From: Chromobotia macracanthus
Lineage: Eukaryota > Chordata > Actinopteri > Cypriniformes > Botiidae
NCBI GenBank assembly: GCA_036877525.1
Contig: JAZGTH010000019.1
Coordinates: forward strand, 8,406,001-8,470,000
Reading direction: 5' to 3'
Length of the DNA: 64,000 nucleotides
Shown here: positions 46,764 to 58,702 of the stretch, in pieces
Position numbering within the stretch: position 1 is the stretch's first letter
Layout: each line of letters starts with the position of its first letter
Program-made: the position numbers and the translations under genes
Notes under the pieces: generated by a model
The model's database searches: none
The model's input: only the letters and a program-made list of their open reading frames with translations
What the model was told of the DNA's origin: nothing

Positions 46764-48490
46764 AAAACACTCAAAACTCTGTCAGTCTGTAACTCGCTGT
46801 ATTAGGGCCAAACAATCTCTGTTTTATGCAGAGCAGTTCTGTCTTTGCCTGATGGAAGGAACTTACCATCCAATTATATCTATCTTTTGGTCTGGCGTTG
46901 CTGCTAATTCAACAGAGCAAAAGCATTTTTGACAACCAGTAGTGATCAAGAAGTTAGATTATTCCATTTACACCCACTGCAACAAAACATACATCCGAGT
47001 CTATAAGTGTGTCTCAATCAGCTCCCTTGATCAGTAGTCAGGCATCAGGGAGTTGGTCATTTTAAAAGCTGTCTCAATTGCAAAATCCTCCTAGTGCACT
47101 GAAAAATTATCTCCCTAAAAATACCACAATGCATTGAGAAAACCAGGAAGCATCGACACAAACTAGCTGTCTGAAATCGCCCCTATACCCTCATTCACTA
47201 ACCCCTACCTCACTAATATAGCCCACTTAAAGGAGTGAAAAAAAAAGTGAGCAAATTTGGCCACTGAGTGTGCTGGAAAAGCTGTGGTTGCCATCGTCTG
47301 TTAAGACAGGAATTCTTTGTGTGCCCCTCACAGTGGATAATGGATAGCGGAGAATCGTTGATAGAACATTGGTTGTACACACGTTATTAGGGGGCATAAT
47401 GGGATTTAATGAGTACACTAATATTCACTGTTTTCGAACACCACCACAACATGGCTCTTCTCTAAAATAGTGTACATTATAAGAATATGAGGCCACTGTT
47501 TCACACTAGAAATGTAATGACCTTGGAAACACTGAAGACATCTGCAGATTATATATATATATAATTTATATAATTATTTACTGTTATTACAGTTACTGGT
47601 AAATGACATGATTTATTACTTAAATTTATATATACATGATTTATTACACAAATATGGTGTTTCATAATTCTGTTTTTTATATTATCCATTAAAAATCTGA
47701 AGTGATTGTATGGTAAGTTCATATTTAAAAAGTAAAAATCAAGATGTTTCTTTTAGAATTTGTTATTATAAACGAATGTTTGTCCACCAATCAATGTTTA
47801 TTGATTCATATATCTGCGACCTATAAATCAGACCGGGGCAGGTTGTCCCTTTATGTTGAATATTTCTCAGGTGGGTGGGGTACTTGTACCCAACAGAAAC
47901 AGGAAAAACACGGGAATTTGGGGAATTTTAGTTAGAATAAAGGAAAACAAAAAGTATTTTATTTTTAAAATGTTAATTTTAAATTTTGGGTGAAGATGTT
48001 TTTATAAGATGTTTTCTGTTATAGATCTGTTGAAATTCTGCCTCCTGTCGGTGGTAATGAACCAGTGATATTAATCTCAAATGTTTGTTATAACAGGAAG
48101 ACCAATCTCAAATAACAGACAGAGAGAGATTACATTCTGATGTCCTTCACACAGAGCAAAAGCAGTTATTGTGCAGCATCACTTCATGGTGAATAACTAT
48201 AACAAACCTCCAGTACAGTAAAACCACCAATACTTTATTTGAAGTTTGAAAGTGTCTTAAAAATAATTTTAGACTTTTTATAAAATGTTATTAGAAAATT
48301 TGCTCATCTGATCTTCATGCATGATGAATACACATATAAAATTACTAGTCTCCTGTTTGTTGTGCTTCATCCCTGGTCTGGTAAAGGATAATCTAATCCA
48401 GGTTCAGTCCAGATATGGTGTATGTAAGAAAAGTCTGAGAGATCCAGTTTTGATTGTGGACATGGTTTTTGCAGACAGTGTATCAACCGG
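46764..48490. other. Intergenic between NLR gene A and NLR relic C
   Basis: No gene is supported. An AT microsatellite-like run lies at about 47549-47565. The rest is AT-rich without motifs. Confidence 0.45.
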
Positions 48491-48499
48491 TACCAGACC

Positions 48500-49172
48500 A
48501 GTCTTTAAACCCTTATCTGAACCAGGATGTAAGGAGAAGAGAGAGGAAAGACAAAATCAAGACTGTTCTTACTAAAGGCATCGCTGGAATTGAAAAAACT
48601 TTGTCTTTGTGCAGAAGTTCATTCTGGACTGACCATTACATTAAGTCACTATTAATAAGGGTTACAGCAGCCTCAGTGCTGCTGAAAGATTGAATTAATG
48701 TGCTCATGGTCCATGACGAGACTGTGAAGACCAACTGATGCCACCAGTTCAGTGCTGTTGTCTGTGTCCTCCACAAGTGTATGATAAAGGCCACAGAGCT
48801 GGCAAGCTCTGAGAAGAGACTGATGTATTGTACTGGTAATGTTAACTTGTCAAAGAATACAAAGTTATGTTGAACCCTCAACTTAAAGACATAGTTAATT
48901 AATTGATTTTTTTTTCTATTGCAGTCAATGAGAGAGAAGTGATGCAGGCCAGACAGGGCTTTTTGATGACCATTGATAAGATTCTGCTCTATTTGTAGGT
49001 TATCAGGCTGTATGGTGACAGAGAAAGGCTGTTGTCATCTGGCTTCAGCTCTGAGTTCAAACTCCTCACACCTGAGAGAGCTGGATCTGAGCTACAATCA
49101 CCCAGGACACTCAGGAGTCCAGCTGCTGTCTGAGAGACTCAACCATCCAACCTGCTCACTGGAGACACTCCG
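48500..49172 (+). pseudogene. NLR relic C: broken NACHT start plus an intact LRR exon
   Basis: 48500-48635 corresponds to the FISNA-NACHT junction (KPLSEPGC.., KDKIKTVLTKGIAGIEKT). Relative to genes A and B it has lost bases that shift the frame, and the P-loop glycine before GKT has become glutamate (GIEKT). The match stops at SSFWTD. After unrelated sequence, 48999-49172 is a perfect-length 174-bp LRR exon with acceptor (TTTGTAG) and donor (CG|GTAAGC), reading LRELDLSYNHPGHSGVQLL. No B30.2 exon follows. It is a deletion remnant of a third NLR. Confidence 0.85.
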
Positions 49173-50050
49173 GTAAGCAGGACGCAACACAAAAAAAACT
49201 TAAATGTTCACAGTGAGACCATTCTAACAAATGTTGTCAACATAAAATCCACATTTTTTCTTGAAGTGTTTTGCTAACGTTTTTCCCAACTTCCTTTGGC
49301 TAGCCTTACATGATCACGGTATTTGTGCACTACTTACAGTTCCATAAGCAAGAGACAGTAGCTGAGTATGGTCCCCATAACGCCGTGATCAGACATGCTC
49401 ACATTCGTGTTCTTTGCACTTGGTGGACCGATGGGCAGGATCCTCCTGTTGGATGGTTATGTGTTCCAAACTTCATCTGACTATCTGTGTTTGTCCTGTC
49501 AGTAACATGCTTGTCTCAATGATTAAGACGTGTGATGTGATGTAAAGTGTGATTAGAGAGGACCAATCCTCACATCAAAATATTCATAACAAATGTTTTA
49601 ACTAGTTATTTTAATACTTACTTGCCACAAAAATAAATGCACAAAATCAATTTTAAAGTGGGTTGAAATAAACTGACAGGGTATTAAGAGAGAGAGTCAC
49701 TAAACACTGTAAAGCATGTTAGCTGTGATATTTAAAATATATCTGTATGTCAACTCTCTGAAATGAGACAAATGCTGAACAGTCTGTCGACTGTAATAAA
49801 TGTAAACACAAACAAGCCTAATGACGTGAAGCCAGCCTAGCAACGTATTAGCCAATCGGAATTTGAGAAGCGTTCACACAGCAGCCAATCAGTAATCAAC
49901 AGTTTAAAAGTCATCCGCTCGCGCCCGTGATGAGGCGTTTAAGTGAAGCGTGAACGCGCTCGCTGATGTAAAGCATTTTGATGAAACTTGGTTTTCTCTC
50001 ATTTGTCTTCTGAACGAGTTGTGTGAGGGTTGTAACAGTGTGACTGTAGC
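49173..50050. other. Intergenic before NLR gene B
   Basis: No coding feature is supported. The stretch becomes GC-richer near 49920-50060 (CGCTCGCGCCCGTGATGAGG), which may be the promoter of NLR gene B. Confidence 0.4.
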
Positions 50051-50298
50051 TCGACTGGAGCGGCGTTGACAGCACGTTCTGATAAAATGTATAACCTAGA
50101 TGTACTGCAAGTCGCTTCTGCTTCTGCCAAAGTAAAGCAGAGGTGTGAACAGAGGATCATTTATCTCCTGCCATCTGTTCAGTGTGAGCAGCAGATGTTC
50201 CTACAGAAGCTCCGTGTTCAGAGAGCTTGTGTTGGATGTGTAGTCATGGTTTTCTCAGATAAACTTCTCGAGCAGGCAGGTATGCTGGTAAGCAGGTG

Positions 50299-50383
50299 GA
50301 TCCGCAGACAGGTCGGACAAGTTCAATCAAAAGTGAAACCAGCCGCAGTTTATCATCAACAAGGAAACGGATCGTTTCTCACG
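50299..50383 (+). other. Putative 5' non-coding exon of NLR gene B
   Basis: CAGACAGGTCGGACAAGTTC through CGTTTCTCACG ends in a good donor (G|GTACGTAC). It matches the block upstream of gene A. The 50066-50473 open frame runs across this region but shows no domain and is not called as coding. Confidence 0.4.
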
Positions 50384-50730
50384 GTACGTACATTTATAAT
50401 ACTGTACAACAGAGATATACATATATATTACAACTACAATAATATGTGTCCGTTTGAAGCCATACGTATTTAGGTAATATCACTAGTTCAGACTTGTGTA
50501 CTGACTCGATAACTTTATTTATTTAGTGTTTTTTGGGGAGATAAAGCTGTTAATTATGCGTGTGATGATGCTGAGGTGTCTGAGTAAAGAAAACTAGAGA
50601 GCTGTTGCTGCTGTTCTGTTTGTACTGTGTGCTAGAAATCATCTTATTCATGAATATTGTTTATTTCATAGAGAAGAAAGGAGGTTTTATTTATTTTTAT
50701 ATTGTATAAGATTTATTATTTTGATATAGT

Positions 50731-51305
50731 GAAACTCTTGTGTAAGTAAGTACAGTTCATGGCTCTCATTTAGAAAGTTATTTTCTTAGTTTCTTGATAA
50801 CCCAGTGATCCAGTTTATCTGGTGAATCTGGTTTAGATGGACAGTGTACAACACAGCCTGAAGGGTTTGTTCAGTGTTTTCAGTGTGACATTCAGATCAT
50901 TACATGCTTGTTTTTCAGGTTCATAAACAGAGCGTATAGCCACAATCCAACTTTACAAAAACATAAACAAAAACCAAGAAAATCCCCCCCCAATGTTTTT
51001 AACAATCCTAAAGTTTGTGTGAACTGAAGTTGTAAGTGACTTCAGAGTTCAGATGTAAGTGAAAGTAAGAGAATGATTGAGATAAAGGAGAGTGGCTAAT
51101 GGCTCTGGCTATGCCCAAGCCGTCAGATGTTGTCATCAGAAAAGGTCTGCCATTCTAGAAGTGAAGTACATTTTCAGATTTTAAGGATTATGAGGGTGCA
51201 AGAATTAAAAAAAATAAATGATTTATAATGAACTCTGCTCTTTTATGTTCCATAAAAACAAGAATATTTAGGTTTCATTGTGACTTTAGGCCACATTACT
51301 CTCAT
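50731..51305 (+). repeat. 575-bp block duplicated upstream of both NLR genes (copy B)
   Basis: Partner of 41022-41595. It has one extra A and one transition. After the shared end the two loci are unrelated until the start-codon exons. Confidence 0.92.
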
Positions 51306-52317
51306 GAAACCTGTGGAGTCATGACCATCTTTTCAGAATGGCAATACTCTCCACTGTTGCTCTTGGTTTGGTGTGTGCAGCATTAAACTTTCCTCCTCTC
51401 TTAGTGCGTAGCACTAGACACAATCCTCCAGAAGGATGCTGGTATACTCCTCAAACTCAGATTTTTCCTAGATGTTTGAATGAGTGAATTTAAATATTAA
51501 GTCATTAGTGATGATACCTGCTGTTAACAAGCACAATCACTGAAGATGAACAAGAACAGAAAGAGCCCAGCAGAAACACAACAACTACAACTGACAGTCA
51601 CATAGCCTTAGATGAACATCAACAGTAAATAACAAACACATGAAATCTCTCAAGATTTCACCAGAGGAGGATTGAATAACTCCACAAACATCATCACCAT
51701 CTTCATTTATTACAAACCAGATTGACTGTATTACTGTCATACATCCACAAAAGCTCATATAAACAGATTATATTTTGTTTCATTTAAAATCACCATTATG
51801 GTGATCAGTGTTTGCTTTAGTTGGGCTCTTGACTTTTGTTTTTAATTCACATTTGATTTTCTTGGCTGCTGTAACTGTATTAATATTGCACATTTGTAGC
51901 AAAAAGGGACCAAGATAAACATGTGATTACATGGTGTTAACTGCATGTAAGTGATTCATCAAGACTGTAATATCAAGTATTCATACAACATTGACCTTAA
52001 GGCAGGCAGGTAGGTGGATTTAAACTCAAAACAAGACAGAAGTACAACTCTAAGCAGCTTGATTCTCAACAATGAAATGAGGGTGAAAGAGCATTCAGAG
52101 GCACAGTGATCTTTAGTGTAAATGTGCAAAGACCTCACATGACCTCCCTTTGAATGCCCCACGGGGGGCAGTACTGCTCCAGGTGAGACACTGATCTACA
52201 GGAAGACTGTAAACACACACACACAGTATGTTTGTGTCCAATAGCGCCTTGTGTTACAGAGTGAAAGCGCAGCACTGCCTCGATAAACTCAAGAAGAGGA
52301 GCGACTACTACATCAGA
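51306..52317 (+). other. Presumed 5' intron and UTR of NLR gene B
   Basis: No coding feature was found. A short (CA)n lies at about 52212-52224. The last about 60 bases before the ATG match gene A. Confidence 0.45.
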
Positions 52318-55300
52318 ATGAGTTTCAATAAGGAGATGAACACTGCAGTATCTCCAGAACCCAGCTGTGTGTCTATGAAGAGTAATGAATCTATTACTGA
52401 TCCGCCTAATCTTAGTGGTGGACCAGTGACCTCTGACCTCAGGTGAGATATTATACAGTACAGGACTTTAAAGTAATTTAAAGAGTTTAATCACCTAAGA
52501 AGCAGACAAGACAAAAAACTGATATTTTATGTATGTTCTCGTTTTAACCAGGAATAGAAAAGGAGCAACATCTCCAATATCCAACTGTGTGTCTTCAAAA
52601 AAGCTGTACACAGAAACAGCCCTGCAGACACACACACTGCTGGAGGAGACTGCAGACCTGCAGCAGGATTCTCACCAACCAGTGGATGATGTTCTGCAGA
52701 GAGTCAAAGACCAACACAAAACCAGCATGAGGACCAAGTATGAGAGTTTATTTGAGGGAATCAAACTACAAGAGAATCAAACCCTCCTGAAGAAGATTTA
52801 CACACAGCTGTACATCATAGAGGGAGAGAGTGAAGGAGTGAATGAAGAACATGAGGTTTTACACATGGAGAAAAACCCCAGAACACAACACTTACAAGAC
52901 ACTCCAATCTACTGTAATGACATCTTTAAACCCTTATCTGCACCAGGATATAGCACAGAGAAAAGAAGAAGGAAAGACAAAATCAAGACTGTTCTTACTA
53001 AAGGCATCGCTGGAATTGGAAAAACCGTCTCTGTGCAGAAGTTCATTCTGGACTGGGCTGAGGGAACAGCAAATCAGGATGTAGATTTCATGTTTGTGCT
53101 TCCATTTCGAGAGCTGAACTTGATTAAAGATGATCAGTACAGTCTTCACAAACTTCTGCTTGACTTTCATCCTGAACTTCAAGATCTGGACTCACAGATT
53201 TATGATGAGTGTAAAATTGTGTTCATCTTTGATGGTCTGGATGAAAACAGATGTACACTGATGTTTTCAGACAGTGAGAAAGTTTCTGATGTGACTGAGA
53301 CTTCATCAGTGGGTGTGTTGATGTCAAACCTCATCAAAGGAGATCTGCTTCCCTCTGCTCTCATCTGGATCACCTCCAGACCAGCAGCAGCCAATCAGAT
53401 CCCTTCTAAATACATCAAGCGTGTGACAGAAATCCAGGGATTCAGTGACCCTCAGAAGGAGGAATATTTCAGGAAGAGAATCAGTGATGAGCATCAAGCC
53501 AGCAGAATCATCTCACACATTAGAAGATCAAGAAGCCTCCACATCATGTGTCACATACCAGTCTTCTGTTGGATCTCATCCACTGTGCTTCAAAACATCC
53601 TGAAACAAGATGACAGTGCAGAAATCCCTAAAACTCTGACAGAAATGTACATCCACTTCCTGCTCATTCAGATAAATGTGAAGAACCAGAAGTATGATGA
53701 GAGAAATCCAGAGAAACTCCTGCAGTCCAACAGAGAAGTGATTGTGAAACTGTCTGAACTGGCTTTCAAACAGCTGATGAAGGGCAATGTGATGTTCTAT
53801 GAGGAGGACCTGAGAGAGTGTGGGATAGACATCACTGATGCCTCAGTGTATTCTGGGATCTGCACTGAGATCTTTAAGGAGGAATCTGTGATTTATCAGA
53901 GGAAAATCTACTGCTTCATACATCTGAGCTTTCAGGAGTTTCTTGCTGCATTTTATGTGTTTCACTACCATGTAAATACAACAATGGAGGCCCTGATGAA
54001 TTTTGCTTCAGTACAGAAATTGCTTCAAGGTGCAGTAGATGATGCCCTGCAGAGTGAATCTGGACACCTGGATCTTTTCCTGCGATTCCTGCTGGGCATC
54101 TCACTGGAGTCCAATCAGAGACTCTTACAGGATCTCCTGACACACACAGTGGACACCTCAGAAACCATCAAGAAAGTCTTAAAACACATTAAAGCCAAAA
54201 TTAAAAGCATGAAAAATACTTCTGAGCACATCTCCACTGAAAGATCCATCAACCTGTTCCTCTGTCTGCTTGAACTGAATGATCAGACTCTGTACAGAGA
54301 GATTCAGGAGTTTGTGAGATCAGACCAACACTCAGAGAATAAACTCTCTGCTGCTCACTGCTCAGCAATAGCCTACATGCTTCAGATGTCAGAGGAGGTT
54401 CTGGATGAGCTGGACCTGAAGAAATACAACACAACAGAGGAGGGTAGAAGAAGACTCATACCAGCTGTCATCAACTGCACAAGAGCTCTGTGAGTGTTTA
54501 ACAGCTGTATTGGTTATGTGAGAGTTATGAATAACTAGGAATTGAAGGAGTCAGTATAAATGTGAACTGAAAATTGTGTTTCACTCTCTTTCAGACTTGC
54601 TGACTGTAATCTCACTGATCAGTGCTGTACAATTGTGGCTTCAGCTCTTCAATCCTCAAACTGTCCTCTGAGAGAGCTGGACCTGAGTAACAATGACCTG
54701 CAGGATTCAGGAGTGAAGCTGATCTCTGGGGCTCTGAAGAGTCACAACTGTAAACTTCACATACTGAGGTGAGTAGGAAGAGTGGAAAATAAACACCCAC
54801 CAGCAAATGTGAATGTGAATTTTGTTGTGGGCAAAATCTCAGAATGACTGACATGATACACTTTACGTACTACTTATTCTAAATAAAACTACTGATTACA
54901 TCAAAAGAAATCTTGTGTGTATGTGTGTCTGATTGGCTGTCTGTTCAGCTGGTCAGTTTTCACTTTCTTCATTTTAGAGTCACAGAGAAGTTTGCAAAAG
55001 GAACTCTGATAATCTCGGGTCCCAGTGTAAGGTTTCATATTTCTTCCTCTGTAGGTTATCAGGCTGTATGGTGACAGAGAAAGGCTGTTGTCATCTGGCT
55101 TCAGCTCTGAGTTCAAACCCCTCACACCTGAGAGAGCTGGATCTGAGCTACAATCACCCAGGACACTCAGGAGTTCAGCTGCTGTCTGAGAGACTCAACC
55201 ATCCAAACTGCTCACTGGAGACACTCAAGTACTCAAGACTTTAACGCCCTTCAACCAAACTATAACAAAAACATGAAATCCACTAATTATTTGTGGTATT

Positions 55301-56264
55301 TGATGATTAAAAGTTAATATTGAAGATAACAATATAAATGAAGAATGTGTTTTTTGTTGTTCCTGCTGTTCTTCTAGTAGTCTTACAGTAAACAATCAAA
55401 CTGCAAAGAAAATGACAGCCAATGCCACATCCACCAGTGTATATTGATGTAAAGTTAATTTGCAAATTAGGCATTATTACAGTTAGAATATTTCTGTGTA
55501 ATTTGTCTTTCTTTACCTCAGTTTATACAGACTATATATTTATAACATTACAAGTTATTGTCTTTTATTGTTAAATTTATTGTCTTAAAATGTTTGTCTG
55601 TTTTAAGCTTGGACCATGGAGATCTTTGCAGGATCAAACCAGGACTACGAAAATGTGGGTTTTTACACACACGTACATTTATAACTTAAATGTTCTAAAG
55701 TCCTAGAGATGTTTTAATGCTGTAAATTTGTGTTCAGATGCCTGTGATCTCACACTGGATCCAGACACAGCAAACACTCATCTTGTTCTCTCTGAAGGGA
55801 ACAGAAAGGTCACATATGTGAAAGAACCTCAGCCGTATCCTGATCATCCAGAGAGATTTGAGTGCTTTGAGCAGGTTCTGTGTAGAGAGAGTTTGACTGG
55901 ACGCTGTTATTGGGAGGCTGAATGGGATGTGTGGGCTCGTATAGCAGTGACATATAAAGGAATCACCAGGAAAGAAGGGGGTGACAGTATGTTTGGGCTT
56001 GATGACAAATCCTGGTGTTTTTTCTGCTGTGATACTGGATTTACTCTCTGGCACAACAATAAACTCATGAACATACCTGCCCCTTCATCCCCCACTAAGA
56101 GAGTAGGAGTGTATCTGGACTGGTGGGCTGGAACTCTGTCCTTCTACAGCGTCTCTGACACACACACACTCACACACTTACACACAGTCAACACCACATT
56201 CACTGAACCCCTCTATGCTGGATTTTTTGTTCGTCACAGATTGTCTCTGTGTCAGATTGAATAA
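52318..56264 (+). CDS. NLR gene B: FISNA-NACHT-LRR-B30.2 (fish NLRP12-like / NLR-C type)
   Basis: Sister of gene A, 994 residues. Exons: 52318-52442, 52552-54489, 54595-54768, 55055-55228, 55608-55654, 55738-56264, all in phase. Walker A GIAGIGKT is at about 193-200 and Walker B IVFIFDGLDE follows. The FISNA and NACHT parts are nearly identical to gene A. Differences cluster in three places: the N-terminal repeat (NRKGATSPISNCVSSKKL, shorter by about 19 residues), a block after the winged-helix part (HYHVNTTMEALMNFASVQKL instead of HCCSCSALKSLDIFHPLYNL), and the B30.2 loops (DVWARIAVTYKGITRKEGGD instead of SGWSDIAMSYKEIGRKGKTE). The linker exon uses an AAG acceptor (TTTTAAG|C), weaker than the TAG in gene A. 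AATAAA lies at 56435-56440. Confidence 0.92.
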
Positions 56265-56440
56265 CTTCCAGTAAGCAGTTTTTAAGAGCAGCCAGCAAAT
56301 TTAAATCAAACATAATCAAACCGTGTCTTAGCACAAGAACATTAGACATGGGGTTGTGCTGTTATAACACTGACTGTGTAGAATGTACATGTATTGTCCA
56401 TCTAGAATCAATATTATTATTATGATAATCATTTAATAAA

Positions 56441-57850
56441 ATAACATGTTTAGTATAAATCCTTGTGTCTTTAAGTTATACTTCAGACTGGACAGTGGAC
56501 TGTTTTCATGAATATGATCTGTACTCTCAGGTATAAACCATGTGACGCACTGTATGAGTTCAGATCGACAGGTGCAGTGTTGCAGTGAATCTCACTGCTG
56601 CAGATCTCAGACGAGTGTTAAATTGATCAGAAGGGTGGTGGTACCATCATTACAGAATGTTTGCCCATGAGAGGCTTGTGGAATGAAGACACTGATGAGA
56701 TTGTGTGGTTGTGACCTAATAAGTTTCTCCAGAAGTTCCTGTAGTGTGTTTAATGCAAGTCAGTGAGTCTGTAAACATTTCTGTAGCCACAGTGACACTG
56801 GCCAGTTTACTGGTCAATTCGCAGCATGTGTTTCAGGGGTGTGTTCGTCAATATTTATGTTTATAAATGGTTTGTTCTGGTTCTTGATTCTGATTGGTTG
56901 GTGTTTGAAGCCATTCATAGAGACTATGAACACATGTAACCTCATTACATCTGTGTTACTGCACCACTGCGTCTGTGTTCCACTGCTTCTGAAGAAATAC
57001 ACTGATGGTGGAAGAATAATATATTTCATTGATATTATAAAATATCTGTGTATTTGGTTTAAGGGAACCTTGTCAGGTATATGGAGAAACTAGCAGATGA
57101 GGCCTGTGTTGTGCTTTAAACAGCCTTTAGCTGTTCCAGATTCACTGAAATCAAAGACTGGCTTTAACAGCTCTTTATATGAGTGTGCATTAACTGTAGT
57201 GGGAGATGATTTGTACAGGACTGTTCAGAACATTCAGACTGTTCCTAGCTATCTTTAAATAGGGTTTATCCCCCAGAGAGCGGAATGGAGTCTGGATATG
57301 TAGGGCCATCTTTTGGTCGTCATACGCAGTGCATTTAATCAAATTGAAAATAATGCATAGATTTGAAACCGACACGCATTACAATGATCAAATAAACATA
57401 TCGACTTAATTAAAAGTTACTTACAGATGTGAGATTAAACTTTCATGTTGGTAATATTTGCAGGATCTAATTGACCCTGGACATCCTGGAGTTTGGCCTA
57501 GTTACTGTTACAGCACTGACAGGGGGTCTATTTATCTAATTAGATGGTTAATATAAAGCTATTTTGTTTGACCAGATAAATCTCACCGTGTGCATTTTAG
57601 AGAGGATGAGCCGTCCTCCCCATCTGTCGTTCAGCTGTTGTCAAAACTTCCACAAAAGAAAGGAATTGACAATCTAGGTTCTTTATAGGAAAATCAAAGA
57701 GTCAGTTCAAGTGACTCTAAAATGATCAACCATCATCACAGATCCACCCCCATTCTGATAGCTGAAACCAGACAGTGTGAGTTGTACAGTTCTTTGGGGG
57801 TTCTCCATAGATGGTTTAAAATAGTTCTTCTGTAATTGTTGGCTTTGTGA
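56441..57850. other. Intergenic after NLR gene B
   Basis: No gene is supported. Open frames at 56814-57093 lack motifs. The sequence looks single-copy within the window. Confidence 0.45.
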
Positions 57851-57970
57851 ATTTACATTTACGCATTTGGCAGACACTTTTATCCAAAGCGACTTATAGT
57901 GCATTGAAGTTATACATTTTCTTTGCAACACATTACAATGCAATGCTCTACCACTGAGCTACAGGAGAAC
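57851..57970 (-). mobile_element. tRNA-derived SINE with L2-like tail, internally deleted
   Basis: On the minus strand it starts TGTAGCTCAGTGGTAGAGCA (tRNA-like A box) and ends AAGTCGCTTTGGATAAAAGTG then TCTGCCAAATGCGTAAATGT in sense, the tail shared by fish L2-type LINEs and their SINEs. The middle, where a B box (GGTTCGAATCC) is expected, is missing. Confidence 0.7.
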
Positions 57971-58702
57971 CTAACCTAACCTAATTTCTCTGTGAACAGT
58001 TTTTTTTTTTTGTTTGTTTTCTGTCATTTTTGCTGCAGTAGTTCTGTGTTGTTTGGACACATTTGGACAAATGTGTTTGACATTTAGTTTTGTCATGCTT
58101 TGTATACACAGTCATAATTGTGAATACTGATGCTAAATATCAGTTTCCACATATAATATCAGTCTTAAATATAAACTATTTGTCTAAATAGTTTGTGCTT
58201 GTTTCGTTAAATAATCCAGTTCAACATGCAGTCGGTTTTCCTCTTGAATTTTTTCCACAACTCAAAATATTTTACATCAATATATATTTAAACAAAATAA
58301 TACTACTAATGTGTGTTTTAAGATAGCATTCTATATATGATTATAGAGCTTGTCAATCAACGTTAGAGCGCCGCCCTCAGGCTGAATTCCGGAAGGACAC
58401 GAGACCTCTGCCAATAGTGTTGTGAATGCGGTCTGTTATTTAAACATGAAACTTATTCCACTAGCAGACAAGCAGTTAATACTAGTTTAATGATATAGCC
58501 TACGATATGATCCAGAATCCGCTTCACCTAAATTTATAGTCAGGAGCCGCTACTGATAATAACTAATAACTATAACGATCACATGATATAAATAATGCTA
58601 TATAATGCTATAAATATGACAAATTGAAATTTATTAACTAAGGGAGCAGACAATACAAAAGGAAACAGTGTGATATTTTATGTATTTTTTTATTTAAACC
58701 AG
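57971..58702. other. Sequence upstream of NLR relic D
   Basis: No gene is supported. From about 58630 the sequence (AGCAGACAA, TATTTTATGTAT, TTTAAACCAG) matches the intron end before the large NACHT exon of genes A and B. Confidence 0.45.

Noticed and set aside
50066..50473. 135-codon frame upstream of NLR gene B
   Set aside because: It overlaps a putative 5' UTR exon and intron, has no domain, and is not conserved as a frame in gene A.
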